Positions 27,481-37,194 are shown, counted from the stretch's first letter. The stretch is DNA of 64,000 bases from Hymenobacter cellulosilyticus (GCF_022919215.1 NZ_CP095046.1:5694501-5758500), one strand, 5' to 3'. Program-made: numbers and translations. The notes: generated by a model not told the origin, from the letters alone.

Positions 27481-29220
27481 ATGAAGCACCTTTTGTTTGG
27501 TTTTCTGGTCGTGGTGAGCGGCGCTTTCAGCGCCTGCTCTACCCACCGGGAAGATTCTGCTCCGGCCGTACGCATACGCTGGGAGCGGGACCCAGAAAAT
27601 CTTGACCCACTAGTTCTTCCCAATGAGAATTCACTGGAAGCAGCAAATATGCTGTATTCCAGTTTGTTGTTTGTAGACCCCAGCCGTCAGCAATTTACCC
27701 CCTGCTTGGCCGAGGCCCTGCCTACTGTTGAGCGCACAGATTCCCTGACGCTACTCACCTACCGAATAAGACCCGAGGCGGTCTGGGACAACGGCCAGCC
27801 AGTTCTGGCTCGTGATGTTGCCTTTACCCTCAAGGTAATGAACTGCCCGGGGTTGCCCATCGAGTCTAATCAGGCACAATGGGGCTTCATACGGGACATT
27901 CGCCTTGACCCAGCCGACCCGCGCCGCTTTACCCTCGTCTGCGCGGGCCACTCCCCAGAGTATGCGTGGTCGTCGGGCGACTATGTCATCCTTCCGGAAT
28001 ATCCCCTGGACCCACAAGGCCAGTTGCGGCCTATTTCTCTGGCTGCTTTGCGAGCCGATACGACTGCGGATCGGCGTAATCCGGTTGTTGGGGCTTTTGT
28101 ACAGCGTTATAAGCAAGCCCAGCTGGATCATCACCCGGAGCGGTTGCCCGGGAGTGGTGCTTACACGCTGGCGCAGTGGGAGCCGGGGCGCTTTCTTACC
28201 TTTAAACGGAAAGCACATTGGTGGGCTGATACGCTGCACTCCCCTCTACTACCCCTGCAGGCCCATCCCCAACAACTCGATTATCAGATTATCCCCGATG
28301 AGGCAACGGCTTTGCTAGCTCTGCGGCGCGGAGATATTGACGTATTTCCGATGATGCCGGCCAGGGAATTTCAGCGGTTGCGGCAGGAAGTTGACTCTAA
28401 ATCTAAGCTGCAGTTCTTCACGGCCGACTCATACAAGATGATAACGGCCTGTTTCAATACCCGGCAACCCCTGCTACAGGATCGGTTTACGCGGCAGGCG
28501 CTGAGCAGCCTGTTCGATGTTCCGGCGCTGATTCAGGCTACTCAGCTAGGTATGGCCTACCCCAGTGTTGGTTTGATTAATCCCAATAGCAAGGAATTTT
28601 ACAACGACAGCCTGCCTCTCCCTACGTTTTCGCCCCAGGAGGCAACATCCTTGTTGCAAAAAGCTGGCTGGCAACGGCAAGGCAGCGGTGGCTGGATTCG
28701 CCAGGATACTAACGGCACCCCGCAGCGTTTGGCGCTTACGCTAAGCTACCGAGCCGGCGACCCAGCCTTCGAAACTATAGCACTGCAGCTACGAGCGGCC
28801 GCCGCCAAGCTAGGAATCCCGATTCAGCCCCAGCCACTCGAAGCGTCTTTATTCTTTGATAAGCTCCGGGCAGGCTCAGTTGACTTATATTTGTTTACTA
28901 TCACTGGCAACCCTTTCGTTTACAATTTTGCGCCGATTCTGCACTCGAAGAGCATCGGCTCAGGTAATTATACAGGCTTTGGAAATGCCGCCAGCGACCA
29001 GCTTATCGAGGCCATTGCAGCGGAAGAGAACGAGGCACGACAAGCCGTCCTGCTGCGCCGCTTCCAACGCCTGATCCACGAAGAAAAGCCCCTCACGGTC
29101 CTTTTTTTCCTCCGTTCCCGCCTGGCAGCGTCTCAGCGGGTAACGAATGTGCAGGTGACCGGGCTGCGGCCCGGCTACACGGCTACTGCTATCCGAATAG
29201 CACCGAGTGGAGCCAAATAA
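27481..29220 (+). CDS. ABC transporter oligopeptide-binding lipoprotein (SBP family 5)
   Basis: A lipoprotein signal (GAFSAC, Cys19) precedes a 560-residue solute-binding fold of the DppA/OppA type. Family marks are DPENLDPLVLPNENS, LLTYRIRPEAVWDNGQPVLARDVAFTL, RLPGSGAYTLAQWEPGRFLTFKRKAHWW and DRFTRQALSSLFDVPALI. These proteins capture short peptides (or nickel, haem) for import. The stop is 3 bases from the next gene, so it forms an operon with the two permeases. Ligand specificity cannot be read from the sequence. Confidence 0.9.
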   Translation: MKHLLFGFLVVVSGAFSACSTHREDSAPAVRIRWERDPENLDPLVLPNENSLEAANMLYSSLLFVDPSRQQFTPCLAEALPTVERTDSLTLLTYRIRPEAVWDNGQPVLARDVAFTLKVMNCPGLPIESNQAQWGFIRDIRLDPADPRRFTLVCAGHSPEYAWSSGDYVILPEYPLDPQGQLRPISLAALRADTTADRRNPVVGAFVQRYKQAQLDHHPERLPGSGAYTLAQWEPGRFLTFKRKAHWWADTLHSPLLPLQAHPQQLDYQIIPDEATALLALRRGDIDVFPMMPAREFQRLRQEVDSKSKLQFFTADSYKMITACFNTRQPLLQDRFTRQALSSLFDVPALIQATQLGMAYPSVGLINPNSKEFYNDSLPLPTFSPQEATSLLQKAGWQRQGSGGWIRQDTNGTPQRLALTLSYRAGDPAFETIALQLRAAAAKLGIPIQPQPLEASLFFDKLRAGSVDLYLFTITGNPFVYNFAPILHSKSIGSGNYTGFGNAASDQLIEAIAAEENEARQAVLLRRFQRLIHEEKPLTVLFFLRSRLAASQRVTNVQVTGLRPGYTATAIRIAPSGAK

Positions 29221-29223
29221 ACA

Positions 29224-30288
29224 ATGGGGCGCTTTCTGTTTATCCGCCTCCTGCGCACCTTGCCTACGGCCTGGGGAATTCTTTCTATCATCTTCCTACT
29301 AAGCCGGCTGCTGGCTAGCAACCAGCTACGGCTATCCGAATTACAGGGCAGTGCCTTGGGCGGCCATGCTCTCACGGCAGCTCAGCTCCGGTCGGCCGAG
29401 TTTCGTCTGCAGCAACGACTGGGGCTTGATCTGCCCCTATTCTACCTTACTCCGGCTCCAACATCAAGAGAGACAGTAGCTTACCGGTGGCAGTGGAACG
29501 GCTGGCGAAACCAGTATCACCTCTGGCTGCGCAGTATGGTACGCGGTGACCTAGGCCGGTCTTTCCGGGATAATCAGCCCGTAACGTCCTTGCTGGGCCG
29601 AACTCTGGTTTCCACCCTGGCCCTGACTAGTGGGGCTTTTTTACTTACCATCGGCACGGCTTACAGTCTGGCTATAGGCTTGAGCCAAGCCCGACGTTGG
29701 CGCAGCACCTTGTTGGCAATTCTTCATTTGCTGCAGGGCTTGCCGCTTTTCGTGGTGGCGCTGCTGCTCCTGCTGCTTTTGGCCAACCCGGACCTACTGG
29801 ACCTGTTTCCGGCTTATGGCCTGGCCCCTTCTGAACCGGCGCAGAGTTGGCTGACCCGCTGGCTGGTCAACGCACATCATCTGGTTTTGCCCTGGCTGAG
29901 CTTGACGTTGGTTAGTCTCCCGGCAATGGTCGTACAACTTGACACGTCCCTGCAGCACGAGTTACAGCAGAATTATAGCACTACGGCCCGGGCCAAAGGG
30001 CTGGCGCATGGTCAGGTAATGCGGCGACACGCGCTGCGCAATGCCCTTCTTCCCTCCATTACCCAGATAACCGATTTGCTGCCCGCCCTGGTAGCTGGGG
30101 CGGTAGTAGTAGAGCTGATTTTTGCGGTACCCGGTATGGGCCGTGCTCTTGCCGAAGCTGCTGCGGCCCGGGACTTTCCCGTTTTGCTGGGAGGAGTCTT
30201 GCTGGTAGCATTGGTTCGGCTGCTTAGCCAAATCCTGGCCGACTGGCTCTACTACCAAGCAGACCCACGAATTCAACTGGAGACGTGA
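29224..30288 (+). CDS. ABC transporter permease, DppB/OppB-like
   Basis: A 354-residue inner-membrane permease with the binding-protein-dependent transport fold. An N-terminal membrane segment precedes a soluble loop (DLPLFYLTP) and five further segments. The EAA loop that contacts the ATPase reads ARAKGLAHGQVMRRHALRNALLP, followed by VELIFAVPGMGRALAEAAAARDFPVLLG. It overlaps the next gene by four bases at GTGA, so translation is coupled. Confidence 0.92.
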   Translation: MGRFLFIRLLRTLPTAWGILSIIFLLSRLLASNQLRLSELQGSALGGHALTAAQLRSAEFRLQQRLGLDLPLFYLTPAPTSRETVAYRWQWNGWRNQYHLWLRSMVRGDLGRSFRDNQPVTSLLGRTLVSTLALTSGAFLLTIGTAYSLAIGLSQARRWRSTLLAILHLLQGLPLFVVALLLLLLLANPDLLDLFPAYGLAPSEPAQSWLTRWLVNAHHLVLPWLSLTLVSLPAMVVQLDTSLQHELQQNYSTTARAKGLAHGQVMRRHALRNALLPSITQITDLLPALVAGAVVVELIFAVPGMGRALAEAAAARDFPVLLGGVLLVALVRLLSQILADWLYYQADPRIQLET

Positions 30289-31267
30289 GACAGTCCGCAA
30301 CGAGGCGTTCCGGGGGCTGGGGGCTGGCTATAGGGTGGCTTTTGCTTGTACTGCTGGCGGCCGGCAGCACCTGGGTACTGCCCACATCCTTTGCACCGGA
30401 TACCCCGGACCTTGGAGCCATTAGCCAGCCGCCCGGGCAGGCCGCACACTGGCTTGGTACGGATCCGCAGGGCCGGGACGTGCTGGCTGGGCTCATCTTC
30501 GGCGCTCGCACGGCTTGCCTGATCAGTATACCGGCTGCTCTGGCAGCCACAGTGCTGGGCACACTGCTGGGCAGCCTGGCTGGCTACTGGGGCAACCGGC
30601 GACTTACTATTTCCACGCCGCAGCTGCTGGTACTGGGTGGTACAGGGCTAGTACTGTTTCTCTTCCAAACTACCTTTTCAGGACTTGTTCTGGTGCTCGG
30701 AGCAAGTGGTGGAGCCTTACTTCTGTGCCGACAGGCTTCCTTTAAACACTTTTCTCGCCGCTCAATCCCGTGGATGCCGGCGTGCTTCTCCTCATTGCGC
30801 TGCTGACTTCAGTGCCGCGACTTGTTCTGGTGTTAGCCATTGCCGCAGTGCAGTCATCTTCTGTATTCTCGCTGCTAGCAATACTTTCGCTTACTTACTG
30901 GACAGTCTCTGCGCAGTTGGTGCGGGCTGAGATGCTACGTATTCGGCAGTTACCTTTTGTGGAAGCTGCCCAGGCGCTGGGAATACCGCATTGGCAAATT
31001 ATTATACGTCATACTTGGCCCGTCCTGTGTAAAACCATTGCCGCTTATTTACCGCTCAGTGTAGCTACGCTCATCGGCTTCGAAACCACTCTTTCCTTCC
31101 TGGGAGTGGGCCTACCGCCTGAAGTCGCAAGCTGGGGCCGCTTGCTGGCTACAGCCCGGCAGGACCCTACTGCCTGGTGGCTCATTGCCTTTCCTGCCAC
31201 CACTATTTTGCTGACGATCCTGGCACTGCGGCGGCTTATCGTTTCTTCGGCTGATAAAGCCCATTAA
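30285..31267 (+). CDS. ABC transporter permease, DppC/OppC-like (frame break)
   Basis: The N-terminal half has one membrane segment (WGLAIGWLLLVLLAAGSTWV) and HWLGTDPQGRDVLAGLIFGARTACLIS, the classical DppC signature. The second half has the EAA loop FVEAAQALGIPHWQIIIRHTWPV and LSFLGVGLPPEVASWGRLLA. The frame breaks at the T run 30750-30753: adding one T gives FKHFFSPLNPVDAGVLLLIA. The start is GTG 30285. No ATPase gene follows; the next gene is about 470 bases away on the other strand. Confidence 0.88.
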
Positions 31268-31739
31268 ACAGCAAGTAATCCGTCACAATTACCCATTGAT
31301 TTTCCAGCCAGCTACTACTGTAATTAAGCAGGCAAATGCCCTGAAATAATGTCCTATAACGCATTTACCACGTAGAGCGCAGGTTTATACTGCGCTTGCC
31401 TTACCCCAATTTCATCTTTTTTGAATTCAATCCGACTTGATTTATGCATGTCACAATTATGAATAAATCATCCTTTACACCCGGCCTTTCCTGCCCTAAT
31501 ATTGTCATAAGAAACAGCCAGCCAAATGGGCCAGACGGTTTCTCAGACTGCTCTAAGCAGTCCAATGTAATGAAAATGTTCCGCCGGTGAACGGTGAATA
31601 ATAAATGAATACGGGCCACCCGCTGCTCTGCTCGCAGCGGCAAAACCCACAGGTTGTTGCAATAGGTGTGTAAAAAAACCGCTGGCTTTGCCAACGGTTT
31701 TTTTGCGTTTAAACCCTTCCAATGCGTGGAGGCCGCTTT
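31268..31739. other. 472-base gap with no credible gene
   Basis: The gap is AT-rich. The only long frame (31401-31694, minus) begins at a TTG inside the terminator hairpin and has no recognisable content. The 9-mer GTCACAATT occurs twice here (31282, 31450) and once in the peptide-gene gap (27020). Nothing else stands out. Confidence 0.5.
31672..31704. terminator. Terminator after rmlD
   Basis: Stem CCGCTGGC/GCCAACGG with one mismatch and a 3-base loop, flanked by seven As and seven Ts; a bidirectional terminator shape downstream of rmlD. Confidence 0.7.
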
Positions 31740-32647
31740 TTAGCTGGCCGTCTGCTGCGCTAGCACCGCAATGCCCTGCTGAAAAGTATGCGGCTCGTAA
31801 CCCAGGTCGCGCTGTGCTTTGGAGATGATAAAGCCGGTGCGGGCGGGGCGCTTGGCCGGTTGGGTAAACGTATTGGCGTCCACCCTAACAATCAGGGCTT
31901 GGTCAAGCTGAAAATAATCGGCAACCTGCAGCGCCATCTGGTAAGGCGTGAGTAATTCGCTGCTGCTGATATGATACACGCCCGCAGCATCGTGCTTGGC
32001 TACCAGCCAGCACCCCTGCGCCAAGTCTTCGGCCAGGGTGGGCGTGCGGAACTGGTCATCGACTACCTTGATTTGTTTGCCGGCCCGGAGTGAATCGCGC
32101 ACCCAGAGCACAATATTGGTACGGCCGTAGTCGTGGGCCGTGCCGTACACGAGGACTGTACGCACAATGGCCCAGCGGGCAGAACTGGCTTGCACGGCCT
32201 TTTCGGCAGCCAGCTTACTTTCTCCGTAGAAATTGACCGGACCGGGAGTAGCGTCCTCCGTAAGCGGTCCATGCTCTCCACTGAAGATGAAATCAGTACT
32301 GACGTGGGTCAGGTGAATAGAAAGCTGCTCACAGGCTTCTACCAGGTATTCTACGGCCGTCACATTTTGCAGCCAGCACGACTCCTGATTCAGCTCACAC
32401 TCGTCCACGTTGGTCATGGCGGCAGTATGAATCAGGTGAGTAGGCTGCTCGGCCCGCAACACCTGCTGCACCTGGCGGCGGTCCGTCACATCGAGTGGGA
32501 CGAAGTGCAGATTTGGATAGAGCCCGGCCAGCTTGTTGGTGCCGCGCGAGGAGGCAATCAGCTCCACATCGGGCTGCTGGCGCAGGAGCTCTACCAGTTT
32601 TTGCCCAGCAGGCCATTAGAACCGGTTACCAGAATTCGCTTGGTCAT
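31740..32647 (-). CDS. rmlD: dTDP-4-dehydrorhamnose reductase family protein (frame break)
   Basis: The repaired protein of about 302 residues is a short-chain reductase of the RmlD type, making dTDP-rhamnose or acting on a related sugar nucleotide. It begins MTKRILVTGSNGLLG, the Rossmann glycine motif. Catalytic YGESK and HVSTDFIFSGEHGP are present, as is VRTVLVYG. The frame breaks at the run 32598-32602 (T on the plus strand): with one extra base the N-terminus reads GLLGKKLVELLRQQPDVELIASS and joins the rest. The other rml genes are not in this window. Confidence 0.88.
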
Positions 32648-32659
32648 GGTAAGGCGGTG

Positions 32660-33304
32660 CTATTCGTATTTGTAGCCGTAGAGCTCGGTGATTTTCTTCT
32701 TCTTCAGCTTCTCCACTTTCACCATCATTTTGATATCGGTAGTGGGCCGGTCGCGCATATCCTTGGGCTGGGCCGCAATTTTATCGACCACGTCGAGGCC
32801 GCTAATAACCTGCCCGAAGACGGTGTAGCCGCCGTTCAGGTGCGGAGTGCCGTTGTGGTTCTGCACGATATAAAACTGAGAGCTGCTGCTGGCTTTGGTG
32901 GGGTTCACTATGTCGCCTTGCCGGGCGGCGGCCACGGCCCCAAACTTGTGGGAGAACTCGGGGCGAATTTCGGCCGGAATGGTTACGTCATTCTGCGGGC
33001 CCATACCGTCGTTGTTGGGGTCGGCATCTTTGGAGTTACCGTCGCCGCCCTGCACCATGAAGTTCTGGATGATGCGGTGAAACGTGGTGCCGTTATAAAA
33101 GCCGCTCTGGGCCAGCTTCAGGAAGTTTGCCTTGTGCAGGGGCGTCTCGTCAAACAGAATCAGCCTGATGTCGCCCTGGGAAGTGCTGATGGTGACCACC
33201 TGATCCTTCTTGCTTTTTTTGGGGGCTTTGGCGGCGTGCAAAGCAGGAGCCAGCAAGCAAATCAGCAGCCAGCAGAGCGCCGTAGCGCGGGAAAAGGACT
33301 TCAT
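32660..33304 (-). CDS. Exported cyclophilin-type peptidyl-prolyl isomerase
   Basis: A signal peptide (about 1-25, ending LHAA) and a Lys-rich stretch lead to a cyclophilin domain. Catalytic motifs are FHRIIQNFMVQGGD, SSSSQFYIVQ and YTVFGQVISGLDVVDKI. It speeds proline isomerisation in exported proteins. The length, 214 residues, is normal for a periplasmic enzyme with an extra C-terminal helix (VEKLKKKKITELYGYKYE). It lies 12 bases upstream of rmlD on the same strand. Confidence 0.94.
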   Translation of the reverse strand: MKSFSRATALCWLLICLLAPALHAAKAPKKSKKDQVVTISTSQGDIRLILFDETPLHKANFLKLAQSGFYNGTTFHRIIQNFMVQGGDGNSKDADPNNDGMGPQNDVTIPAEIRPEFSHKFGAVAAARQGDIVNPTKASSSSQFYIVQNHNGTPHLNGGYTVFGQVISGLDVVDKIAAQPKDMRDRPTTDIKMMVKVEKLKKKKITELYGYKYE

Positions 33305-33563
33305 AGCGAGGAGTAAGTGAAAGGATAGAAGGCAAAACTACGTGGTTTCGGGTGGCGGCGCCACAAAATCGGCGGGCAGCAGCCCCAGCTAAAGCCCGCC
33401 GGCCAGATGCTGACGGCCCCGAAAGTGCTGATACGAGGTTTCTTCCCTGAAAGGCTGAAGGCTCGGGCAGCGGGCCGTATCAGGCAGTCTTTTTAAGCCT
33501 TCGGCGGCGAAACTGCAAAATATCCGTATTCTGCGCCAAGCTCGTCTTTCATTCTCTTCCCAT

Positions 33564-34213
33564 ATGTCTGCTTCTCCTTCGGCCACGCCGCCCCGCACTG
33601 GTTTCCCAAGCTGCTTTTGCTGGCTTATATCATTCTGTTTGCCGTGCTGGCCATCAACCCGGCCGAGCGGGGCACCTGGGTGGCCGAAAATCTGCCGATT
33701 GTCGCCATTGCGGCAGCTTTGGTAGTGCTGTACATGCGCGGCATCCGGTTCTCCAACCTGGCGTATCTGCTGATGAGCGTGCTGCTGTTTATGCACACCA
33801 TTGGCGGGCACTACACCTTCGAGAAAGTGCCGTTCGATTGGTTTAACAACCTTTTTGGTTTCAAGCGCAATATGTACGACCGGGTGGCCCACGTTAGCGT
33901 CGGGTTTTACGCGTTTGCCATTTTGGAGCTGCTCGACCGGTACCAAGTTATCCGCAACCGCGCTGTGGCTTACCTGTTTCCGCTTTGCGTTATCGGGACG
34001 GTGGCCATGGCCTACGAGCTTATCGAGTGGGTGTATGCCGAAACGGCCGGTGGCGACGCGGGAGCGGCGTTTCTGGGTAGCCAGGGCGACATCTGGGACG
34101 CGCAAAAGGACATGCTGGCCGATACCAGCGGGGCTATTTTCGCCCTGCTGCTGTATTGGCTGCGCAACAAACTCGCCGCCCCTTCCAGACAGGAGCAACC
34201 CGCATTAGCATAA
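33564..34213 (+). CDS. DUF2238 (YjdF-like) inner-membrane protein (frame break)
   Basis: Six or so hydrophobic segments and the family signature YDRVAHVSVGFYAFAILELL, with GTVAMAYELIEWVYAE and QGDIWDAQKDMLADTSGA. The function of the family is not known. The first clean frame starts at 33617, but the ATG at 33564 gives MSASPSATPP and, with one C added to 33591-33594, reads PHWFPKLLLLAYIILFAVL. I therefore place the start at 33564. Confidence 0.84.
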
Positions 34214-34246
34214 AAAAAGGCCGGAAGTCAGTTCCGGCCTTTTTTG
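34213..34246. terminator. Bidirectional terminator
   Basis: Stem AAGGCCGGAA/TTCCGGCCTT with a 5-base loop and flanking A and T runs, between the convergent DUF2238 and hemC genes. Confidence 0.8.
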
Positions 34247-34262
34247 TTGGGTATTGCAGCAG

Positions 34263-35210
34263 CTAGCTCACGGCCCGCTGGCTCCGGATTTCGTCCAGAA
34301 TCTGGCGGCCGCCGCGGCTAAGAATCCGTTCGGCTAGCTCCGTGCCCATGGCTTCGGCCTGGGCTAGGTCGGCCGTCGTCATAATTTCTTCCAGGTACTG
34401 CGCTCCGTCGAGGCTGACGAGGCCGCCGTGCAGCTGCAGGGCGCCGCTGTCGGTGAACGTAGCCAGGGCAAACGAGGGAATGCTGCAGCCGCCCTCCATG
34501 GTGCGCAGGAAAGCCCGCTCGGCCAGCAGACAAGTATGAGTCGGCTCGTGGTCGAGGATGCGCTGCAGTTCGGCTTTCAACTCGGGCTCCAGACTACGGG
34601 CACACTCCACGGCCACGCTGCCCTGCCCGGTGGCGGGCACAAACTGCGTTTCGGGCAGCACGTGGCGAATCAGCGTGTCGTACTCCATGCGGTGCACGCC
34701 GGCGTAAGCCAGCACCAGGGCGTGATATTGGCCTTCTTCCAGCTTGCGCAGGCGGGTTTGCAGGTTGCCCCGGGCCTCGGCCGTGGTAGCGTGCGGATAG
34801 TGGCGGCGCAGCACAGCCTTACGGCGCGTGCTACTCGTGCCCAGAATCAGGTCGGGCCGGCTCAAATCCAGGTCGGGGTCGTAGCTGACGATGACGTCGT
34901 TGACTTTCTCCCGCTCCATAAAAGCCAGTAGCTCCAGGTCGGCCGGAATCGTGCTTTGCACGTCCTTGGCGCTGTGCACGGCAATATCAATTGCGCCCGA
35001 GCGCAGGCTTTCCTCCAGCTCCTCCGTGAACACGCCCTTGGCGCCAATTTTATCGAGGGAGCGGTCCAGCACTACGTCGCCTTTGGTGGTGATGATGACA
35101 ATTTCAGTAGTCAGCTGGGCCAGCTCCAGGCAGGCAGCCACGTGGTGCGCCTGCCACAAAGCCAGCCGGCTGCCGCGGGTACCAATACGAATGGGACGAT
35201 TCAAAACCAT
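34263..35210 (-). CDS. hemC: Hydroxymethylbilane synthase (porphobilinogen deaminase)
   Basis: This tetrapyrrole enzyme joins four porphobilinogens into hydroxymethylbilane. RIGTRGSRLALWQA is the N-terminal signature, HSAKDVQSTIP holds catalytic Asp, and EGGCSIPS holds the cysteine that binds the dipyrromethane cofactor. ATG 35210 (MVLNRPIRIGTRGS) is used; an upstream in-frame start would add 10 residues. The length, 315 aa, is normal. Confidence 0.95.
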   Translation of the reverse strand: MVLNRPIRIGTRGSRLALWQAHHVAACLELAQLTTEIVIITTKGDVVLDRSLDKIGAKGVFTEELEESLRSGAIDIAVHSAKDVQSTIPADLELLAFMEREKVNDVIVSYDPDLDLSRPDLILGTSSTRRKAVLRRHYPHATTAEARGNLQTRLRKLEEGQYHALVLAYAGVHRMEYDTLIRHVLPETQFVPATGQGSVAVECARSLEPELKAELQRILDHEPTHTCLLAERAFLRTMEGGCSIPSFALATFTDSGALQLHGGLVSLDGAQYLEEIMTTADLAQAEAMGTELAERILSRGGRQILDEIRSQRAVS

Positions 35211-35299
35211 GGGAAGAAAGGTGGTAATTTGAGGCGACACCCAAACGGGACAAAAAGTTTTCTTTTGGTTTCCGAAAGCGGGGCGCTTACTTGGATTTG

Positions 35300-35307
35300 C
35301 AAAGGTA
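35300..35307 (-). promoter_or_regulatory. -7 element for hemC
   Basis: Read on the minus strand, TACCTTTG matches TAnnTTTG, about 90 bases before the hemC ATG. No clear TTG is at -33. Confidence 0.35.
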
Positions 35308-35393
35308 GCCGCGGGGCCGCGAGGAATTGCCTATAGGGCTTTTAGCGCCCACTATATCAAATTAGCAAACTGTATTTTCTGCGTTTACAGCCT

Positions 35394-36530
35394 CTAAACG
35401 GGCATTTTCAGCAATTCAGCAATCCGTAGCGACATATCCACGAAGACCATGCGCGGGTTAGCATTGCGCTCAATATGGTAGTGCGCATCGTTGAGCTCCT
35501 GAGTTAGGGCGTCGGCATTGGCACGATGCACGAAGCGGCTGAAGCCTGCCACAAACTGCTGCTCGGCAGCGGGCAGGTGAGGGACAAACTGCGCGTCGAT
35601 GCTGTAGAGCAGCACCTTGCGCAGAATGCCCAGACCGAACTGCAGGAACTCCTTCTGATTTTCGCGGCCCATCTTCTGGAACTCGTCGGTTTTGGCCAGA
35701 ATCAAATCGACTTTGTAGCCGTAGCACTGCCGCATCCACTCCACAAAGAAGGTGAAGTAGTCGTTGTCGGTGGCGGCTTCGCGGGCAGCTAGGGCCGCGC
35801 CCAGGTTGCCTTCCACCAGCTGGGCAATTTGCCGGGCCTTCACCTCGGGCACCTGGTGCTCATCGCGCAAAAAGGCGGAAATGTCGGCCTCGGAATACGG
35901 ACGAACCACTACTGGCTGCACCCGGCTGATGATGGTGGGCAGCAGCTGTTCGGGCGAGAAGCTTACGAGCAGAAAAATAGTGGCCGGTGGCGGTTCTTCC
36001 AGCAATTTAAGCACGGCGTTGGCCGCGGCCGGATGCATTAGCTCCGGCAGCCAGATAATGACAATTTTGAACTGGGCTTCAAAAGCCTTGAGCGAAACCA
36101 GCTTCAGCAGCTGCAGACTCTCTTCCTTGGAAATGCTGCCCTGCTTGTTATCGGCCCCGATGTGCTGCATCCAGTCGTTAAGGCCCTGATAAGGGTTTTC
36201 GAGCACGAATGAGCGCCAATCCGCCGCGAATTTGCTGCTCACCGCATCCTTCGACACCGCCTTGGTGGTCGTGACGGGCAGGATGAAGTTCAGGTCGGGG
36301 TGAATGAGCTTGTCATTTTTCTGACACGCCGCACACTGCCCGCAGGAATCCTGGGACCCGGGGCCGCGCTGCTCACAGTTCAGAAACGTGGCATAAGCCA
36401 AGGCCAGGGCCAGGGCCGCCGAGCCTTCGGCTCCCCGAAACAGCTGGGCGTGGGCCACGTGCTGCCGGTGCACCGTTTGCACCAGCACGCGCTTAATCTC
36501 TGCTTGACCGGGTATTTCAGAAAAACGCAT
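35394..36530 (-). CDS. holB: DNA polymerase III subunit delta'
   Basis: The clamp-loader subunit has the AAA+ fold without a working Walker A. The zinc module is CEQRGPGSQDSCGQCAACQ, with four cysteines. VIIWLPELMHPAAANAVLKLLEEPP and TIISRVQP are the delta' signatures. The 378-residue length is typical for Bacteroidota. It opens about 110 bases from the end of the next upstream gene. Confidence 0.93.
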   Translation of the reverse strand: MRFSEIPGQAEIKRVLVQTVHRQHVAHAQLFRGAEGSAALALALAYATFLNCEQRGPGSQDSCGQCAACQKNDKLIHPDLNFILPVTTTKAVSKDAVSSKFAADWRSFVLENPYQGLNDWMQHIGADNKQGSISKEESLQLLKLVSLKAFEAQFKIVIIWLPELMHPAAANAVLKLLEEPPPATIFLLVSFSPEQLLPTIISRVQPVVVRPYSEADISAFLRDEHQVPEVKARQIAQLVEGNLGAALAAREAATDNDYFTFFVEWMRQCYGYKVDLILAKTDEFQKMGRENQKEFLQFGLGILRKVLLYSIDAQFVPHLPAAEQQFVAGFSRFVHRANADALTQELNDAHYHIERNANPRMVFVDMSLRIAELLKMPV

Positions 36531-36638
36531 TTGCTTGGTTGGTTACTCGGGCAAAGGGTTAGTAGTGACCAGTGGCCGGCTCCTTTCTACTAGGCAACTC
36601 GGCGCAGGCGTGGAAGAACGGCTTGTGCCGGCGCAGCA

Positions 36639-37181
36639 TCAGTTTGACTGACTACGCTGGTCAATTTTCCATTTGCGGCGGGCCTTGTGGTGCCACAGCA
36701 GCTGCAGCGAATCTAGGTAGTCATTCCCGAATTCGATAGTAACCAGCTCATCGAATGGAAACCGCAGGTCGTAATTTAGGTCCAGCTCGGCGCGTGGGGA
36801 GAGGCTGTTGATCCGGAAACTGGTTTCGTCAGCGTCGCGCAGCTGCCCACAAAAGCAGGTTTCCTCTTCATCCTGAATTTGAAACAGCTTAAAGTGGCGC
36901 TCGGCGTACCTCAGCAATTCGACGACGCTGCCGAAAGCAAAGCTCTCCGGCAAGTCCGTACCAATGCCTTTAAGCTTCAATACCTGTTCGGTTTGCTTAC
37001 GGCCGGCCGGAGCCTTACGCCCTACAATGTGCGACTTAGCAACCAGTACATAGCCATCCACTACATAATCACCCGGGATGTTGCGCAGCAACAGCCACTG
37101 CTCATTCTCGGCCAGCCACAAACCAACTAGTTCTGCTTCCCAGCTGTCCAGCTGCACATATTCTACCCGGTATGGTCGCAT
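36639..37181 (-). CDS. Hypothetical protein, 180 aa, beta-rich
   Basis: I do not recognise it. From ATG 37181 it reads MRPYRVEYVQLDSWEAELVGLW. Alternating hydrophobic strands (WLLLRNIPGDYVVDGYVLVAKSHIV) suggest an Sm- or SH3-like beta fold in the first half. A ...DEEETCFCGQLRDADETSF stretch lies in the second half and a basic end KARRKWKIDQRSQSN closes it. The two Cys in CFCG could bind metal, but there is no second pair. It lies 13 bases downstream of the GlmU-like gene, so it is probably in its operon. Confidence 0.65.
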   Translation of the reverse strand: MRPYRVEYVQLDSWEAELVGLWLAENEQWLLLRNIPGDYVVDGYVLVAKSHIVGRKAPAGRKQTEQVLKLKGIGTDLPESFAFGSVVELLRYAERHFKLFQIQDEEETCFCGQLRDADETSFRINSLSPRAELDLNYDLRFPFDELVTIEFGNDYLDSLQLLWHHKARRKWKIDQRSQSN

Positions 37182-37194
37182 GGCATGCACTGTT

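Noticed and set aside
31401..31694. 97-aa minus-strand frame in the gap after the permeases
   Set aside because: It starts with TTG inside the terminator hairpin and shows no family features.
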